From positions 1 through 9,278 of the forward strand of contig DSAV01000019.1 of assembly GCA_011046295.1 (NCBI GenBank): a DNA stretch of 9,278 bases, given 5' to 3'. Shown here one piece after another: positions 1 through 7,481 of this stretch. A program made the position numbers and the translations under genes. Position 1 is the stretch's first letter; each line of letters opens with the position of its first letter. The stretch comes from Deltaproteobacteria bacterium. GTDB taxonomy: Bacteria; Desulfobacterota; Syntrophia; Syntrophales; Smithellaceae. The notes beneath the pieces were generated by a model, which was given only the letters and a program-made list of their open reading frames with translations, was not told the DNA's origin and searched no databases.

Positions 1-101
1 AAGTCCAGAATATGTTAAATGGGAGACCGAGAAAAATCTTGAACTGGGAAAAACCTTGTGATGTATACCTACAAGTGTTGCGCTAAAAGGTTGAGAGTGC
101 C
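1..101 (+). mobile_element. Right end of an IS30-family insertion sequence (partial)
   Basis: The window opens inside the 3' end of a transposase whose last residues match the IS30-family C-terminus. The stretch from about 73 to 101 (AAGTGTTGCGC, then an A/G-rich centre, ending GAGAGTGCC) resembles the terminal inverted repeats I recall for IS30 elements, which often carry GTGTTGC and overlap the end of the transposase. The exact outer boundary, placed near 101, is inferred because the other inverted repeat lies outside the window. No target duplication can be checked. The element ends only about 40 bases before the histidine kinase start. Confidence 0.55.
3..86 (+). CDS. IS30-family transposase, C-terminal 27 residues (5' part outside window)
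   Basis: Reading frame 3 is open from the window edge to a TAA at 84-86. It encodes a tail containing NMLNGRPRKILNWEKPCDVY. The pattern LNxRPRKxLxWxxPxxV is the conserved end of the IS30 transposase integrase domain, following the DDE catalytic core that performs cut-and-paste or circle-mediated transposition. Only this tail is visible, so whether the enzyme is intact cannot be judged. Frame 2 is also open for 19 codons to a TGA at 58-60, but its translation has no recognisable motif, so frame 3 is preferred. The call rests on one short motif. Confidence 0.7.
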   Translation, partial: VQNMLNGRPRKILNWEKPCDVYLQVLR

Positions 102-120
102 AAAGATAATAAATTCTTTT

Positions 121-126
121 TATAAT
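121..126 (+). promoter_or_regulatory. Candidate -10 box for the signalling operon
   Basis: A perfect TATAAT sits 13 bases before the kinase ATG at 140. A start of transcription 6 to 8 bases downstream would leave an untranslated leader of only about 6 to 8 bases, which fits the lack of a Shine-Dalgarno sequence. The -35 position with 17-base spacing (98-103, TGCCAA) is poor. TTGAGA at 91-96 is better but lies 24 bases away. If the -10 is real, its -35 region falls in or at the insertion sequence end. Confidence 0.4.
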
Positions 127-139
127 TTATCTTTATCTC

Positions 140-2086
140 ATGGCAAAAAAACCAACCTATTCAGAGCTTCTAAAAAAAATCGACGCGCTGGAAAAGAAAT
201 GCGCCCGATACGCTTCCGTCGATTCACAATATCGCTCCGCGGAAAGCGTTTATCGCACATTTTTCGAAAACAGCGGCGCGGCAACTATTATTGTGGAAGA
301 TAATGGCATTGTCTCTTTCGCGAATAAACAATTTGAAAATCTCTACCAAGCTAAAAAAACCGAAATTGAAGGAAAAATTAAATGGACCAACTTTGTTCAT
401 GAGGACGATTTGGACTTTATGAAGCACTACCATATTCTTCGCCGTATCGACTCCAGCGCGGTACCTGACCATTACGAATTCCGTATGATCAATAAATCGA
501 ATCAACTCAGATATATAGTAAATTACGAATCTCTGGTACCCAACACTAAAAAGAGCATTGCCTCGCTTGTAGATATTACCGAGCGCAAAATTGCCGAGAA
601 TTCACTCAACGAAAGCGAAGCCAAGTACCGCGCCTTGTTTGAATCCGCAAGTGATGCCATTATTTTAATGGACCGGGAACGAATGATCGACTGCAATCAG
701 AAAACCTTGGAAATCTTCGGTTGCACCAGAGAAAAATTACTTGCCTCAAAAACTGAAAAGTTCTGGCCGGAATTCCAACCCGACGGCAGGCACACATCAG
801 ATTATCTTACTGAATATTTTCAGTCCGCCTTAAACGGCGAAACACCCACTTTTGAACTAAAGCGCCTCCGCTACGACGGCTCTGAATTTGAGGCGGAAAT
901 GACATACACAATAGTAACTCTAAGCGGCAAAAGATATTTACAAGTCATCATCAGGGACATCTCTGAAAGGAAAAAGACTGAAAAGGCGCTCATTGAAGAA
1001 GAAGAGAAATACCGCACGCTGTTTGAATCGGCAATTGACACAATAATTATTATTGATAACGAAACTATCGCTGATTGCAACCTTGCCGCGCTCAATATGT
1101 TCAGGATAACCCGCGAGCAGCTTATCGGTCAGAAAACATGGAAATTCATGCCGGAATTACAGCCTGATGGCCTGAAATCACGCGAGACTGCAAAAGAAAA
1201 AACACGCCAGGCAATAAAAGGGGAAACGCTTTTTCTTGAATGGCGCTTTATCCGTTATGATAGCAGTGCTTTCGACGCGGAGCTGACGTTTAATACTATC
1301 ATTCTCAAGGGGCAAAAATATTTTCAAGCCATTATAAGGGACATCACTGAAAGAAAACAGGCTGCCCGGCAAATGAAAATACTTACCGAGGAACTGAAAC
1401 GTTCCAATACAGACCTGGCTCAATTCGCCTACGTCGCATCACATGATCTGCAAGAGCCTCTGCGCATGATTACAAGCTTCGTTCAGCTTCTACAGCGCCG
1501 TTATCATGGGAAACTCGATAAGGAAGCCGATGAATTTATTTCTTTCGCCGTGGAAGGCGCTTCCCACATGCAGAAACTTATTAATGACCTTCTGAAATAT
1601 TCACGGGTGGGAACACACGGCAAAAGTATGGAGCCCACTAACTTCAACATTGTTGTCACACACGCCCTTTCCAACTTGAGCAAAACAATAAAAGCTGCCG
1701 ACGCAATTATAAATATAGATCACCTGCCGACAATTTATGCCGATTACACGCAAATGGTTCAACTTTTTCAGAACCTGATCAGTAATGCTATAAAATATCG
1801 CGGCGAGAAACAGCCGGAGGTGTTGATTAGAGCTACATATAGTGATAATTATTGGCTATTTTCAGTTCGCGACAACGGCATCGGCATAGAGCCAGAACAT
1901 GTTGACAAAATTTTTGTGATCTTTCAGAGGTTACATAACAAGACAAAATATCCGGGTACGGGAATCGGTTTATCCATTTGCAAAAAAATCGTCGAAAGGC
2001 ATTCCGGAAGCATCTGGGTGGAATCCAAGCCCAAACAAGGGTCAGTGTTTTATTTTACCATTCCAAAAGAGCAAAGGGAAACATGA
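140..2086 (+). CDS. Triple-PAS sensor histidine kinase, Cph1-like transmitter, soluble
   Basis: This 648-residue cytoplasmic sensor kinase autophosphorylates on histidine and probably passes the phosphate to the receiver encoded next. A short N-terminal coiled coil (about 1-35) precedes three PAS domains near 36-150, 161-278 and 288-405, each ending in a DI(T/S)ER linker. PAS2 and PAS3 are visibly duplicated (YR(A/T)LFESA, PE(F/L)QPDG and IIRDI(S/T)ERK in both). The HisKA helix carries the H-box SHDLQEPLR with His435, the type seen in phytochrome-like kinases. The ATPase domain has the N-box around Asn549, DNGIGI at 578-583 and GTGIGL at 606-611. No membrane segment is evident and the ligand is unknown. 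An in-frame TAA at 110-112 bounds the start. The ATG at 140 fits the usual MAKKPTY opening but has no Shine-Dalgarno sequence. The stop overlaps the next start as ATGA. Confidence 0.93.
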   Translation: MAKKPTYSELLKKIDALEKKCARYASVDSQYRSAESVYRTFFENSGAATIIVEDNGIVSFANKQFENLYQAKKTEIEGKIKWTNFVHEDDLDFMKHYHILRRIDSSAVPDHYEFRMINKSNQLRYIVNYESLVPNTKKSIASLVDITERKIAENSLNESEAKYRALFESASDAIILMDRERMIDCNQKTLEIFGCTREKLLASKTEKFWPEFQPDGRHTSDYLTEYFQSALNGETPTFELKRLRYDGSEFEAEMTYTIVTLSGKRYLQVIIRDISERKKTEKALIEEEEKYRTLFESAIDTIIIIDNETIADCNLAALNMFRITREQLIGQKTWKFMPELQPDGLKSRETAKEKTRQAIKGETLFLEWRFIRYDSSAFDAELTFNTIILKGQKYFQAIIRDITERKQAARQMKILTEELKRSNTDLAQFAYVASHDLQEPLRMITSFVQLLQRRYHGKLDKEADEFISFAVEGASHMQKLINDLLKYSRVGTHGKSMEPTNFNIVVTHALSNLSKTIKAADAIINIDHLPTIYADYTQMVQLFQNLISNAIKYRGEKQPEVLIRATYSDNYWLFSVRDNGIGIEPEHVDKIFVIFQRLHNKTKYPGTGIGLSICKKIVERHSGSIWVESKPKQGSVFYFTIPKEQRET

Positions 2087-2519
2087 CTGAAAGCAACAAG
2101 AATAAATCAGTAAATATCCTTCTGATTGAAGATAATCCCGGCGATGTTACCCTTATTAAGCAGGCATTCGGAGAAGGTAAATATTTAGACAGTTTTATTG
2201 TCCTAACGGACGGCGAGTCGGCAATTTCTTTTTTACGCAAAGAAGGACAATACATCACAACTCCCCGTCCAGACCTGATTTTGCTTGACTTGAATATGCC
2301 GCGTAAAGACGGTCGTGATGTGCTTGCTGAAGTTAAAACGAACCCGGCCCTGAAACACATTCCTGTCATCATCCTGACCAGTTCAGAATCGCAGCAGGAT
2401 ATAACCCACGCCTATAATATGCAGGCTAATTGTTACATTACAAAACCGTTCGATTTGAATCAGTACTTCAAAGTAGTAAAACTTATTGAAGACTTCTGGC
2501 TAAAAACGGTTAAGTTGCC

Positions 2520-2523
<4 letters not shown>
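2083..2523 (+). CDS. Rcp1-like single-domain response regulator
   Basis: This 146-residue protein is one CheY-like receiver with no output domain. The acidic pair Glu16-Asp17 sits in LLIEDNPGD, the phosphoacceptor is Asp69 in LLLDLNMPRKDG, the switch threonine is Thr99 in ILTSSES, and Lys121 is followed by Pro. The IEDNPGD opening and long loop before Asp69 are typical of Rcp1-type regulators, which partner Cph1-like kinases, so the upstream kinase is the likely donor. I chose the ATG at 2083 because it forms an ATGA overlap with the kinase stop, has AAAGGGA 3 bases upstream, and begins the receiver fold properly. A longer reading frame from 1978 would add 35 unrelated residues. It probably signals through protein contact, perhaps with the diguanylate cyclase encoded next. 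Confidence 0.92.
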
Positions 2524-3479
<956 letters not shown>

Positions 3480-3500
3480 ACATGTTGTAAAGCGCTGAAG

Positions 3501-3529
3501 TCATTACCATCTCCCCTTGCATGTGTCAA
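3501..3529 (-). promoter_or_regulatory. Sigma-70 promoter of tRNA-Pro
   Basis: On the minus strand a perfect -35 box TTGACA (3529-3524) is separated by 17 bases from TAATGA (3506-3501). Transcription would begin near 3494, about 15 bases before the mature tRNA end at 3479. The box quality and spacing match a strong constitutive stable-RNA promoter and mean the tRNA need not depend on read-through from the ligase gene upstream. Confidence 0.8.
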
Positions 3530-3615
3530 GGGCAAATACTTATTGGCAAAGCTTATTTCCAATAATCTGCGGCTCCCGACGGCAAATTGTCATAATAACC
3601 ATCATTTTCGATTTT

Positions 3616-4647
3616 TTATGTATTGTCTTTGACTTTTGCAGCCCACACAGGATGACGCTTCGCGGCCAGCCGAACAATACGGCTGGCCATTTGTCCGTAG
3701 CTCAACCCCGCAATTTGTGCCGCGCACGCCATGGAAGCATCCGCGCTGATATCAGCGTTGGGGTTTACATCCAGAACATAAAATATACCATCTCGCAGGC
3801 GCACGTCAAAACGCGCGTAATCGCGGCAGCCGGTCGCCAGATAAGCGTCTTTGCACACTTTTTCCAGTGACACCTTTTCATCTTCAGACAAAGGAGCTGG
3901 AAGCAACGTCTTTATCTTTTCGTAATGTTTTGTTCCTGCCACAAATTTTGATTCATAGGTGCAGAGGCGGTCTTTAACACAGGGAAAAAAGGAAAAATCC
4001 ATTTCCGCAACCGGAAGCATCTCAATCTCCTCGTTCCCCCAGAGTGTTACATGAAATTCCCGCCCGTCAATAAAATCCTCAACCAAAACAGTTTGTCTGT
4101 AACGTTCAACAATTTCCCGGATTATAATTTTCAATTCTTCGTGGTTCAGCGCGACCGAATCGGAAGATATTCCTTCTGAGCAGTGTTCATTTACCGGTTT
4201 GACAATCGCGGGATATTTTCCCCAGTTATTTACCCGTGGGGAATGAACTATTTCCCACGCGGGAGATGGAACCGTTGTTTCATCCAGTATTTTCTTCACG
4301 CGATATTTGTCCTGAGCCAATGCCAGCGCCTTTGAGGCGGCGCCGGTAAAAGTGAAGCCCATTTCTTCTAGTTTTTTCGCGACAAGCCATTCGCTGTGGT
4401 CGGCTCCGGGCATGCTTTCGCACCAGTTAAACACGATACACTCCAGAGGGTTGAAGGGAGTAAGAAGGAGTTCAATATTATCATCTTCCAAGGCAAGCAA
4501 TTCCACCGGGTGGGATTCTTCCGCCAAAGCGTCTTTTAATTCTTCTGATAGCTTGACTACCTCTTCTTTTTCTTTTTTCGTCCATTCGGGATTGATATTA
4601 TAGATTAACACTACCGGGATATTTTTGTAATTACTATTTGCCGGCAA
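3616..4647 (-). CDS. D-alanine-D-alanine ligase-like ATP-grasp protein
   Basis: This 343-residue cytoplasmic protein has the ATP-grasp fold related to Ddl, which activates a carboxylate as acyl phosphate and joins it to an amine. Visible elements are a Rossmann-like N-terminal part (about 10-100), Lys114 in AQDKYRVKK, the nucleotide-binding Lys150 in YPAIVKPVNEH with a Ser/Gly-rich loop (156-162), acidic hinge residues VLVEDF (187-192), RFDVRL with Asp281, and the metal site LDVNPNADIS (292-301). The DVNPN form marks a family of Ddl relatives distinct from true Ddl, which usually has E(I/V)N(T/S). I do not know the substrate, so it should not be called a cell-wall enzyme. The start is TTG at 4647, preceded by AGAGGTGG; the nearby ATG at 4666 is out of frame and stops early. 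It lies 57 bases downstream of mgtE on the same strand. Confidence 0.85.
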   Translation of the reverse strand: MPANSNYKNIPVVLIYNINPEWTKKEKEEVVKLSEELKDALAEESHPVELLALEDDNIELLLTPFNPLECIVFNWCESMPGADHSEWLVAKKLEEMGFTFTGAASKALALAQDKYRVKKILDETTVPSPAWEIVHSPRVNNWGKYPAIVKPVNEHCSEGISSDSVALNHEELKIIIREIVERYRQTVLVEDFIDGREFHVTLWGNEEIEMLPVAEMDFSFFPCVKDRLCTYESKFVAGTKHYEKIKTLLPAPLSEDEKVSLEKVCKDAYLATGCRDYARFDVRLRDGIFYVLDVNPNADISADASMACAAQIAGLSYGQMASRIVRLAAKRHPVWAAKVKDNT

Positions 4648-4660
4648 AGGCCACCTCTTT
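4648..4660 (-). promoter_or_regulatory. Ribosome binding site that sets the TTG start of the ATP-grasp gene
   Basis: The minus strand reads AAAGAGGTGGCCT immediately before TTG at 4647-4645. The AGAGG core is six bases from the TTG, which is ideal spacing. The only ATG nearby (4666-4664) lies in another frame and reaches a TAG after ten codons. Confidence 0.65.
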
Positions 4661-4704
4661 TCTCATGCTAAATGACCCAGCTTTCGATTGCTTTTTGTTC
4701 TCCA

Positions 4705-6054
4705 TTAAATTACGCCCAGAATAATCGATGCAATGAAAAAATAAATAAGCAGGCCGAGAATATCCATAACTGAGGCTATAAGGGGATTGCTGGCCACTGC
4801 CGGATCGAGATGAAGCTTTTGTAAAACCAGGGGCAATATTATCCCGATAAGGTTCGATATCATGACTATAACAACCATGGAAATAGAGACAATCAGTGCA
4901 ATCTGGTTTCCTCCTTTATAAAGTCCCAATGCCCAGCTGGCCAAACCCATCGTCGCCCCCAGAAGCAAACCGATGCTTATTTCCCTTAAGAAAGCCCACA
5001 TCCATTGCCCTTCCCGTATATCTCCGGTAGCCAAAGCGCGGATCATCAGCGTCGCCGACTGATTTCCCGTGTTTCCTCCGGTGCCAATCAATAGCGGAAT
5101 GAAAAAAGCCAGGGCAATAGCCGATGTCAGTATATCCTCTTTAGCGGAAATAATACCCGTCGTAATTACACTGACGAAAAGAAGCGCCGACAGCCATGTA
5201 ACCCGCTTGGCATAAAGAGAAAAAGCCGACGATTCCCGGTAGCTCTTTTTTAGGGGATGGATAGCTGCGGATTTCTGAAAGTCTTCTGTCACCTCTTCAT
5301 CGGCAACATCGAATAAGTCGTCGATAGTAATAATGCCCAAAAGAATGCCCCTGGCATCAACCACGGGCAGGGCAACGACATCGTATCGTTTGATTAACTG
5401 AACGGCTTTTTCACGGTCATCGAAAGCGGATACGCCAATCACCGAAGTATCCATAATGTCTTCAACCTTCTCTTCGTCTTTAGCCAGAATCAGCCGTCTC
5501 AAACCAAGAACGCCTATGAGCCTCCACCATTTGTCGGCGACATAAATAATATTTGTCGTTTCACTATCCAAACCCATCAGACGAACATGGGCAAGCGCCC
5601 CTGCAACAGTCCATTCCGGACGGATTGCCACATAATCGGGCGTCATCAGACGGCCCACGCTTTCTTCCGGGTAACCAAGCAATTGCAGGGCTTCCCTGCG
5701 GTCCTCAACGGAAAGCAGATTAACCATTTTCTGGATGGCCTGACCGGGCAGTTCCTCAAGAAAATCAGTTCGGTCGTCGGGAGACATGCCTGCGATAATC
5801 GACCTTGTTTCATCAGTCGTCATCGCTTTGAGGACATCGCGCTTTATTTTCGCGTCGAGATACGAAAACACCTCGGAGAGCATTTCCTTGGGTAACAGGC
5901 GCAAAATGACAATGCGCTGAGAATCATCGAGTTCATCGATGATGTCGGAAATATCCGGAGCTGGAATTTCCTGAAGCAATTCTCTTAATTCCAGCCAGTT
6001 TTTTCCCTCAAGCAGTTCCCTGATCTCAGGCAAAAAAAGTTTTAGCATCTGCAT
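4705..6054 (-). CDS. mgtE: MgtE-family magnesium channel/transporter
   Basis: This 449-residue inner membrane protein is a homodimeric Mg2+ channel whose cytoplasmic domains sense Mg2+ and gate the pore. In order: the MgtE N-domain helical superhelix (about 20-125), two CBS domains (about 138-195 and 200-256), a plug-type linker, and five membrane helices (about 285-305, 310-330, 355-378, 385-412, 427-449). The family motif appears as PLLIGTGGNTGNQSATL (320-336), and DP at 417-418 with Asp431 in the last helix matches the pore-lining aspartate known from Thermus MgtE. The length equals the usual 450 residues and nothing appears missing. The ATG at 6054 has only a weak ribosome site (GGGACAG); Met3 is a possible alternative start. 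I found no M-box riboswitch in the leader. The ATP-grasp gene follows 57 bases later and may be co-transcribed. Confidence 0.95.
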   Translation of the reverse strand: MQMLKLFLPEIRELLEGKNWLELRELLQEIPAPDISDIIDELDDSQRIVILRLLPKEMLSEVFSYLDAKIKRDVLKAMTTDETRSIIAGMSPDDRTDFLEELPGQAIQKMVNLLSVEDRREALQLLGYPEESVGRLMTPDYVAIRPEWTVAGALAHVRLMGLDSETTNIIYVADKWWRLIGVLGLRRLILAKDEEKVEDIMDTSVIGVSAFDDREKAVQLIKRYDVVALPVVDARGILLGIITIDDLFDVADEEVTEDFQKSAAIHPLKKSYRESSAFSLYAKRVTWLSALLFVSVITTGIISAKEDILTSAIALAFFIPLLIGTGGNTGNQSATLMIRALATGDIREGQWMWAFLREISIGLLLGATMGLASWALGLYKGGNQIALIVSISMVVIVMISNLIGIILPLVLQKLHLDPAVASNPLIASVMDILGLLIYFFIASIILGVI

Positions 6055-6217
6055 TGTTCTGTCCCGTCAATCGTTCGTTAATCAGCACGGCATACATCCG
6101 GCATGCCGACAAGATAACTATGTTTTAAAGTAATTTTTTTGCTTTGTCCAACATTGTTTTATTATTTTTATCCGGCGATATTTTTTTACCGCGCGACCGC
6201 CCGTTTGAAAATACACA

Positions 6218-6242
6218 CGGCGGCATTTACATAATGCCGCCG
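6218..6242 (-). terminator. Perfect 10-bp hairpin, probable terminator after the radical SAM gene
   Basis: The arms CGGCGGCATT (6218-6227) and AATGCCGCCG (6233-6242) pair perfectly around the loop TACAT. On the minus strand the stem is followed by TGTGTATTTTC, a moderate U-rich tail, so a terminator for the rightward gene cluster is the simplest reading. The plus strand has no T-tract after it. It stands 114 bases downstream of the radical SAM stop and roughly 165 bases upstream of the mgtE start, dividing the two units. Confidence 0.5.
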
Positions 6243-6322
6243 AACGTTCATTATCCGACAATACATCCCTCTTCTGAGATTATCTTTGCGGGCTATTAAG
6301 TTATGTAAACTCTGTAATCAGC

Positions 6323-6345
6323 AAAAACGGCACTATGATGCTGCC
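6323..6345 (-). terminator. Weak terminator-like hairpin just after the radical SAM stop
   Basis: On the minus strand GGCA (6345-6342) can pair with TGCC (6332-6329) around a 9-base loop, followed by G and five Ts (6327-6323). The stem is only four pairs, so its strength is doubtful. It would lie only 10 bases past the stop of the radical SAM gene. Confidence 0.25.
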
Positions 6346-6355
6346 TGATGAATTA

Positions 6356-7216
6356 TTAAAAATACATTCCCTGAATATCGAGATTGGTCAAACCTGCCTG
6401 TCTGGCCCAGACTATTACTTCCTTATATTCCTCAGCCGTTATTCTGCGGGAGATTTCCGGGTACCTGCGTGCCTGATACATGGGGCGATACTGAGACATA
6501 ATATTTAAATAAGTTTCATGGGGGAGATTTCCGGCAATCCATTCGACCACTTCTTTTGAACCGGCAACACGGTTGGGCATAACCAGATGTCTGACCATTA
6601 ACCCGCGGCATACAATTCCGTCAGTGGCGGGTTTGGCCACCTCTACCTGCCGGTGCATTTCGAGAAAAGCCGCCTGCGTAAGCTGAGGATACGACGTTGC
6701 CCCGGTAGAATACTTTGCTGCCGCGCGCGAATTCCCGTATTTAAAATCTGGCAGGTAAATGTCAACAACTCCGTCGAGAAACTCAAGAACTTCCGGGTTT
6801 TCCCAGCCGCACGTGTTGTAAACAAGCGGCAGTCTCAATCCTTTGGCAGCGGCTATATCAAGCGCTGGTAAAATATGCGGCACGTAATGAGTCGGCGTGA
6901 CTACGTTAATGTTTTGACAACCTCTTTTTTGGAGACTAAGCATCATCGAGGCCAGGTCTTCAATGCTGCGGACACTGCCCATACCGCCCTGGCTTATTTC
7001 CCAGTTGATGCAAAAGACACAGCGCAGGGAGCAATTGCTGAAAAATATTGTTCCGGAGCCCCCTTCCCCCACCAATGATCTTTCTTTGCCGAAATGGGCG
7101 TGGTATGACGCTATTTCCAGTTGAGCAGTAGCTTCACAGTGCTCTTTTTCACCGTTTATCCGGTCAACACGGCATTTTCGCGGACACAATTCGCAAAACT
7201 GCGCATCATCTCCCAT
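6356..7216 (-). CDS. PflX-type radical SAM protein (COG1313 group, function unknown)
   Basis: This 286-residue protein is a radical SAM enzyme related to pyruvate formate-lyase activating enzymes. The cluster motif CxxxCxxC is CSLRCVFC (Cys62, Cys66, Cys69), followed by a glycine-rich segment QGGMG. The N-terminus has four more cysteines (Cys8, Cys11, Cys15, Cys27) in CELCPRKCRVDR, typical of this group and possibly a second metal site. The segments PTHYVPHIL, YNTCGWE and DIYLPDFKYG are also typical of the group. No glycyl radical enzyme is encoded nearby, so its target is unknown and activation of pyruvate formate-lyase should not be assumed. An in-frame TGA two codons upstream fixes the ATG at 7216 as the first possible start; the ribosome site is weak (AAAGAG). 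It lies 19 bases after the 71-residue gene and likely ends that operon. Confidence 0.88.
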   Translation of the reverse strand: MGDDAQFCELCPRKCRVDRINGEKEHCEATAQLEIASYHAHFGKERSLVGEGGSGTIFFSNCSLRCVFCINWEISQGGMGSVRSIEDLASMMLSLQKRGCQNINVVTPTHYVPHILPALDIAAAKGLRLPLVYNTCGWENPEVLEFLDGVVDIYLPDFKYGNSRAAAKYSTGATSYPQLTQAAFLEMHRQVEVAKPATDGIVCRGLMVRHLVMPNRVAGSKEVVEWIAGNLPHETYLNIMSQYRPMYQARRYPEISRRITAEEYKEVIVWARQAGLTNLDIQGMYF

Positions 7217-7235
7217 AACTGTTCAGCTCTTTGCT

Positions 7236-7451
7236 TTAAAACGCCACGTCGATGAAGCTCAATGTAATTCGGTTGATAAACGAACGATTGTTTTTTGGAT
7301 TTATCTTGTGTCTTAATCTCATTTTTTGTTCTTCATTTGAACTTTTCTCTTTGCCGCTGCCAAAACTCCAGTTACATGCTTTGAGAATAAGAGGAGCGAG
7401 AAATGCCGTAAACATCATGCGCAAAAAATTTCTTCTGCTTTTTTCTTCCAT
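7236..7451 (-). CDS. Small protein with twin-arginine and lipobox-like N-terminus (hypothetical)
   Basis: I do not recognise this 71-residue protein. It begins with a twin-arginine-like motif SRRNFLR (5-11), a short hydrophobic stretch (12-23) and a lipobox-like LILKAC ending at Cys26. A Gly/Ser/Lys-rich spacer and a basic C-terminal half follow. This suggests export and perhaps lipid anchoring, though the hydrophobic core is short and the -1 lysine-alanine pair is not ideal. Translation is supported by AAGGAG (7465-7460) eight bases before the ATG, the best ribosome site in the window. It sits 30 bases after the isoaspartate methyltransferase stop and 19 bases before the radical SAM start, so co-expression is likely. 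It could be a complete small lipoprotein, the shortened remnant of a larger exported protein, or a substrate of the radical SAM enzyme. Confidence 0.65.
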   Translation of the reverse strand: MEEKSRRNFLRMMFTAFLAPLILKACNWSFGSGKEKSSNEEQKMRLRHKINPKNNRSFINRITLSFIDVAF

Positions 7452-7459
7452 GCTTTTCT

Positions 7460-7465
7460 CTCCTT
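7460..7465 (-). promoter_or_regulatory. Strong ribosome binding site of the 71-residue gene
   Basis: The minus strand carries AAGGAG with an 8-base spacer to the ATG at 7451-7449. This supports real translation of a short reading frame that would otherwise be easy to dismiss. Confidence 0.75.
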
Positions 7466-7481
7466 AAATCGGGAAATTTGT

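Larger units (their letters stand above)
6055..6355. other. Intergenic region upstream of mgtE
   Basis: No gene is supported in these 301 bases. The part nearest mgtE holds the palindrome CGGCATGCCG (6099-6108) with a second CGGCAT copy at 6088-6093, so CGGCAT and ATGCCG could form a 6-bp stem. Further out, on the minus strand, lies TTGGAC followed by A- and T-rich DNA (TTAAAA 17 bases on), a weak promoter candidate for mgtE. A perfect hairpin is at 6218-6242 and a weak terminator-like structure at 6323-6345; both are listed separately. Confidence 0.6.

Noticed and set aside
2..60. Frame 2 open from the left edge to TGA, a possible end of another gene
   Set aside because: It has only 19 codons and no motif; frame 3 over the same bases carries the IS30 transposase signature.
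58..303. 81-codon open frame on the plus strand overlapping the kinase start
   Set aside because: It lies in another frame over the kinase N-terminus and IS end, and its translation has no protein-like motif.
1978..2082. Upstream extension of the receiver gene by 35 codons
   Set aside because: The extra residues are basic and unrelated to the receiver fold and overlap the kinase ATPase coding region; the ATG at 2083 with ATGA coupling is better.
3540..3565. Inverted repeat TTATTGG / CCAATAA around an AAGCTT centre
   Set aside because: Seven AT-rich pairs with a 12-base loop and no T-tract; too weak for a terminator, and an operator role upstream of the tRNA -35 has no support.
3517..3870. 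117-codon plus-strand frame over the ligase end
   Set aside because: Shadow of the ATP-grasp gene and the tRNA promoter region with no recognisable protein.
6055..6200. M-box magnesium riboswitch in the mgtE leader
   Set aside because: The conserved M-box core blocks are not seen on the minus strand; only a short palindrome and AT-rich DNA are present.
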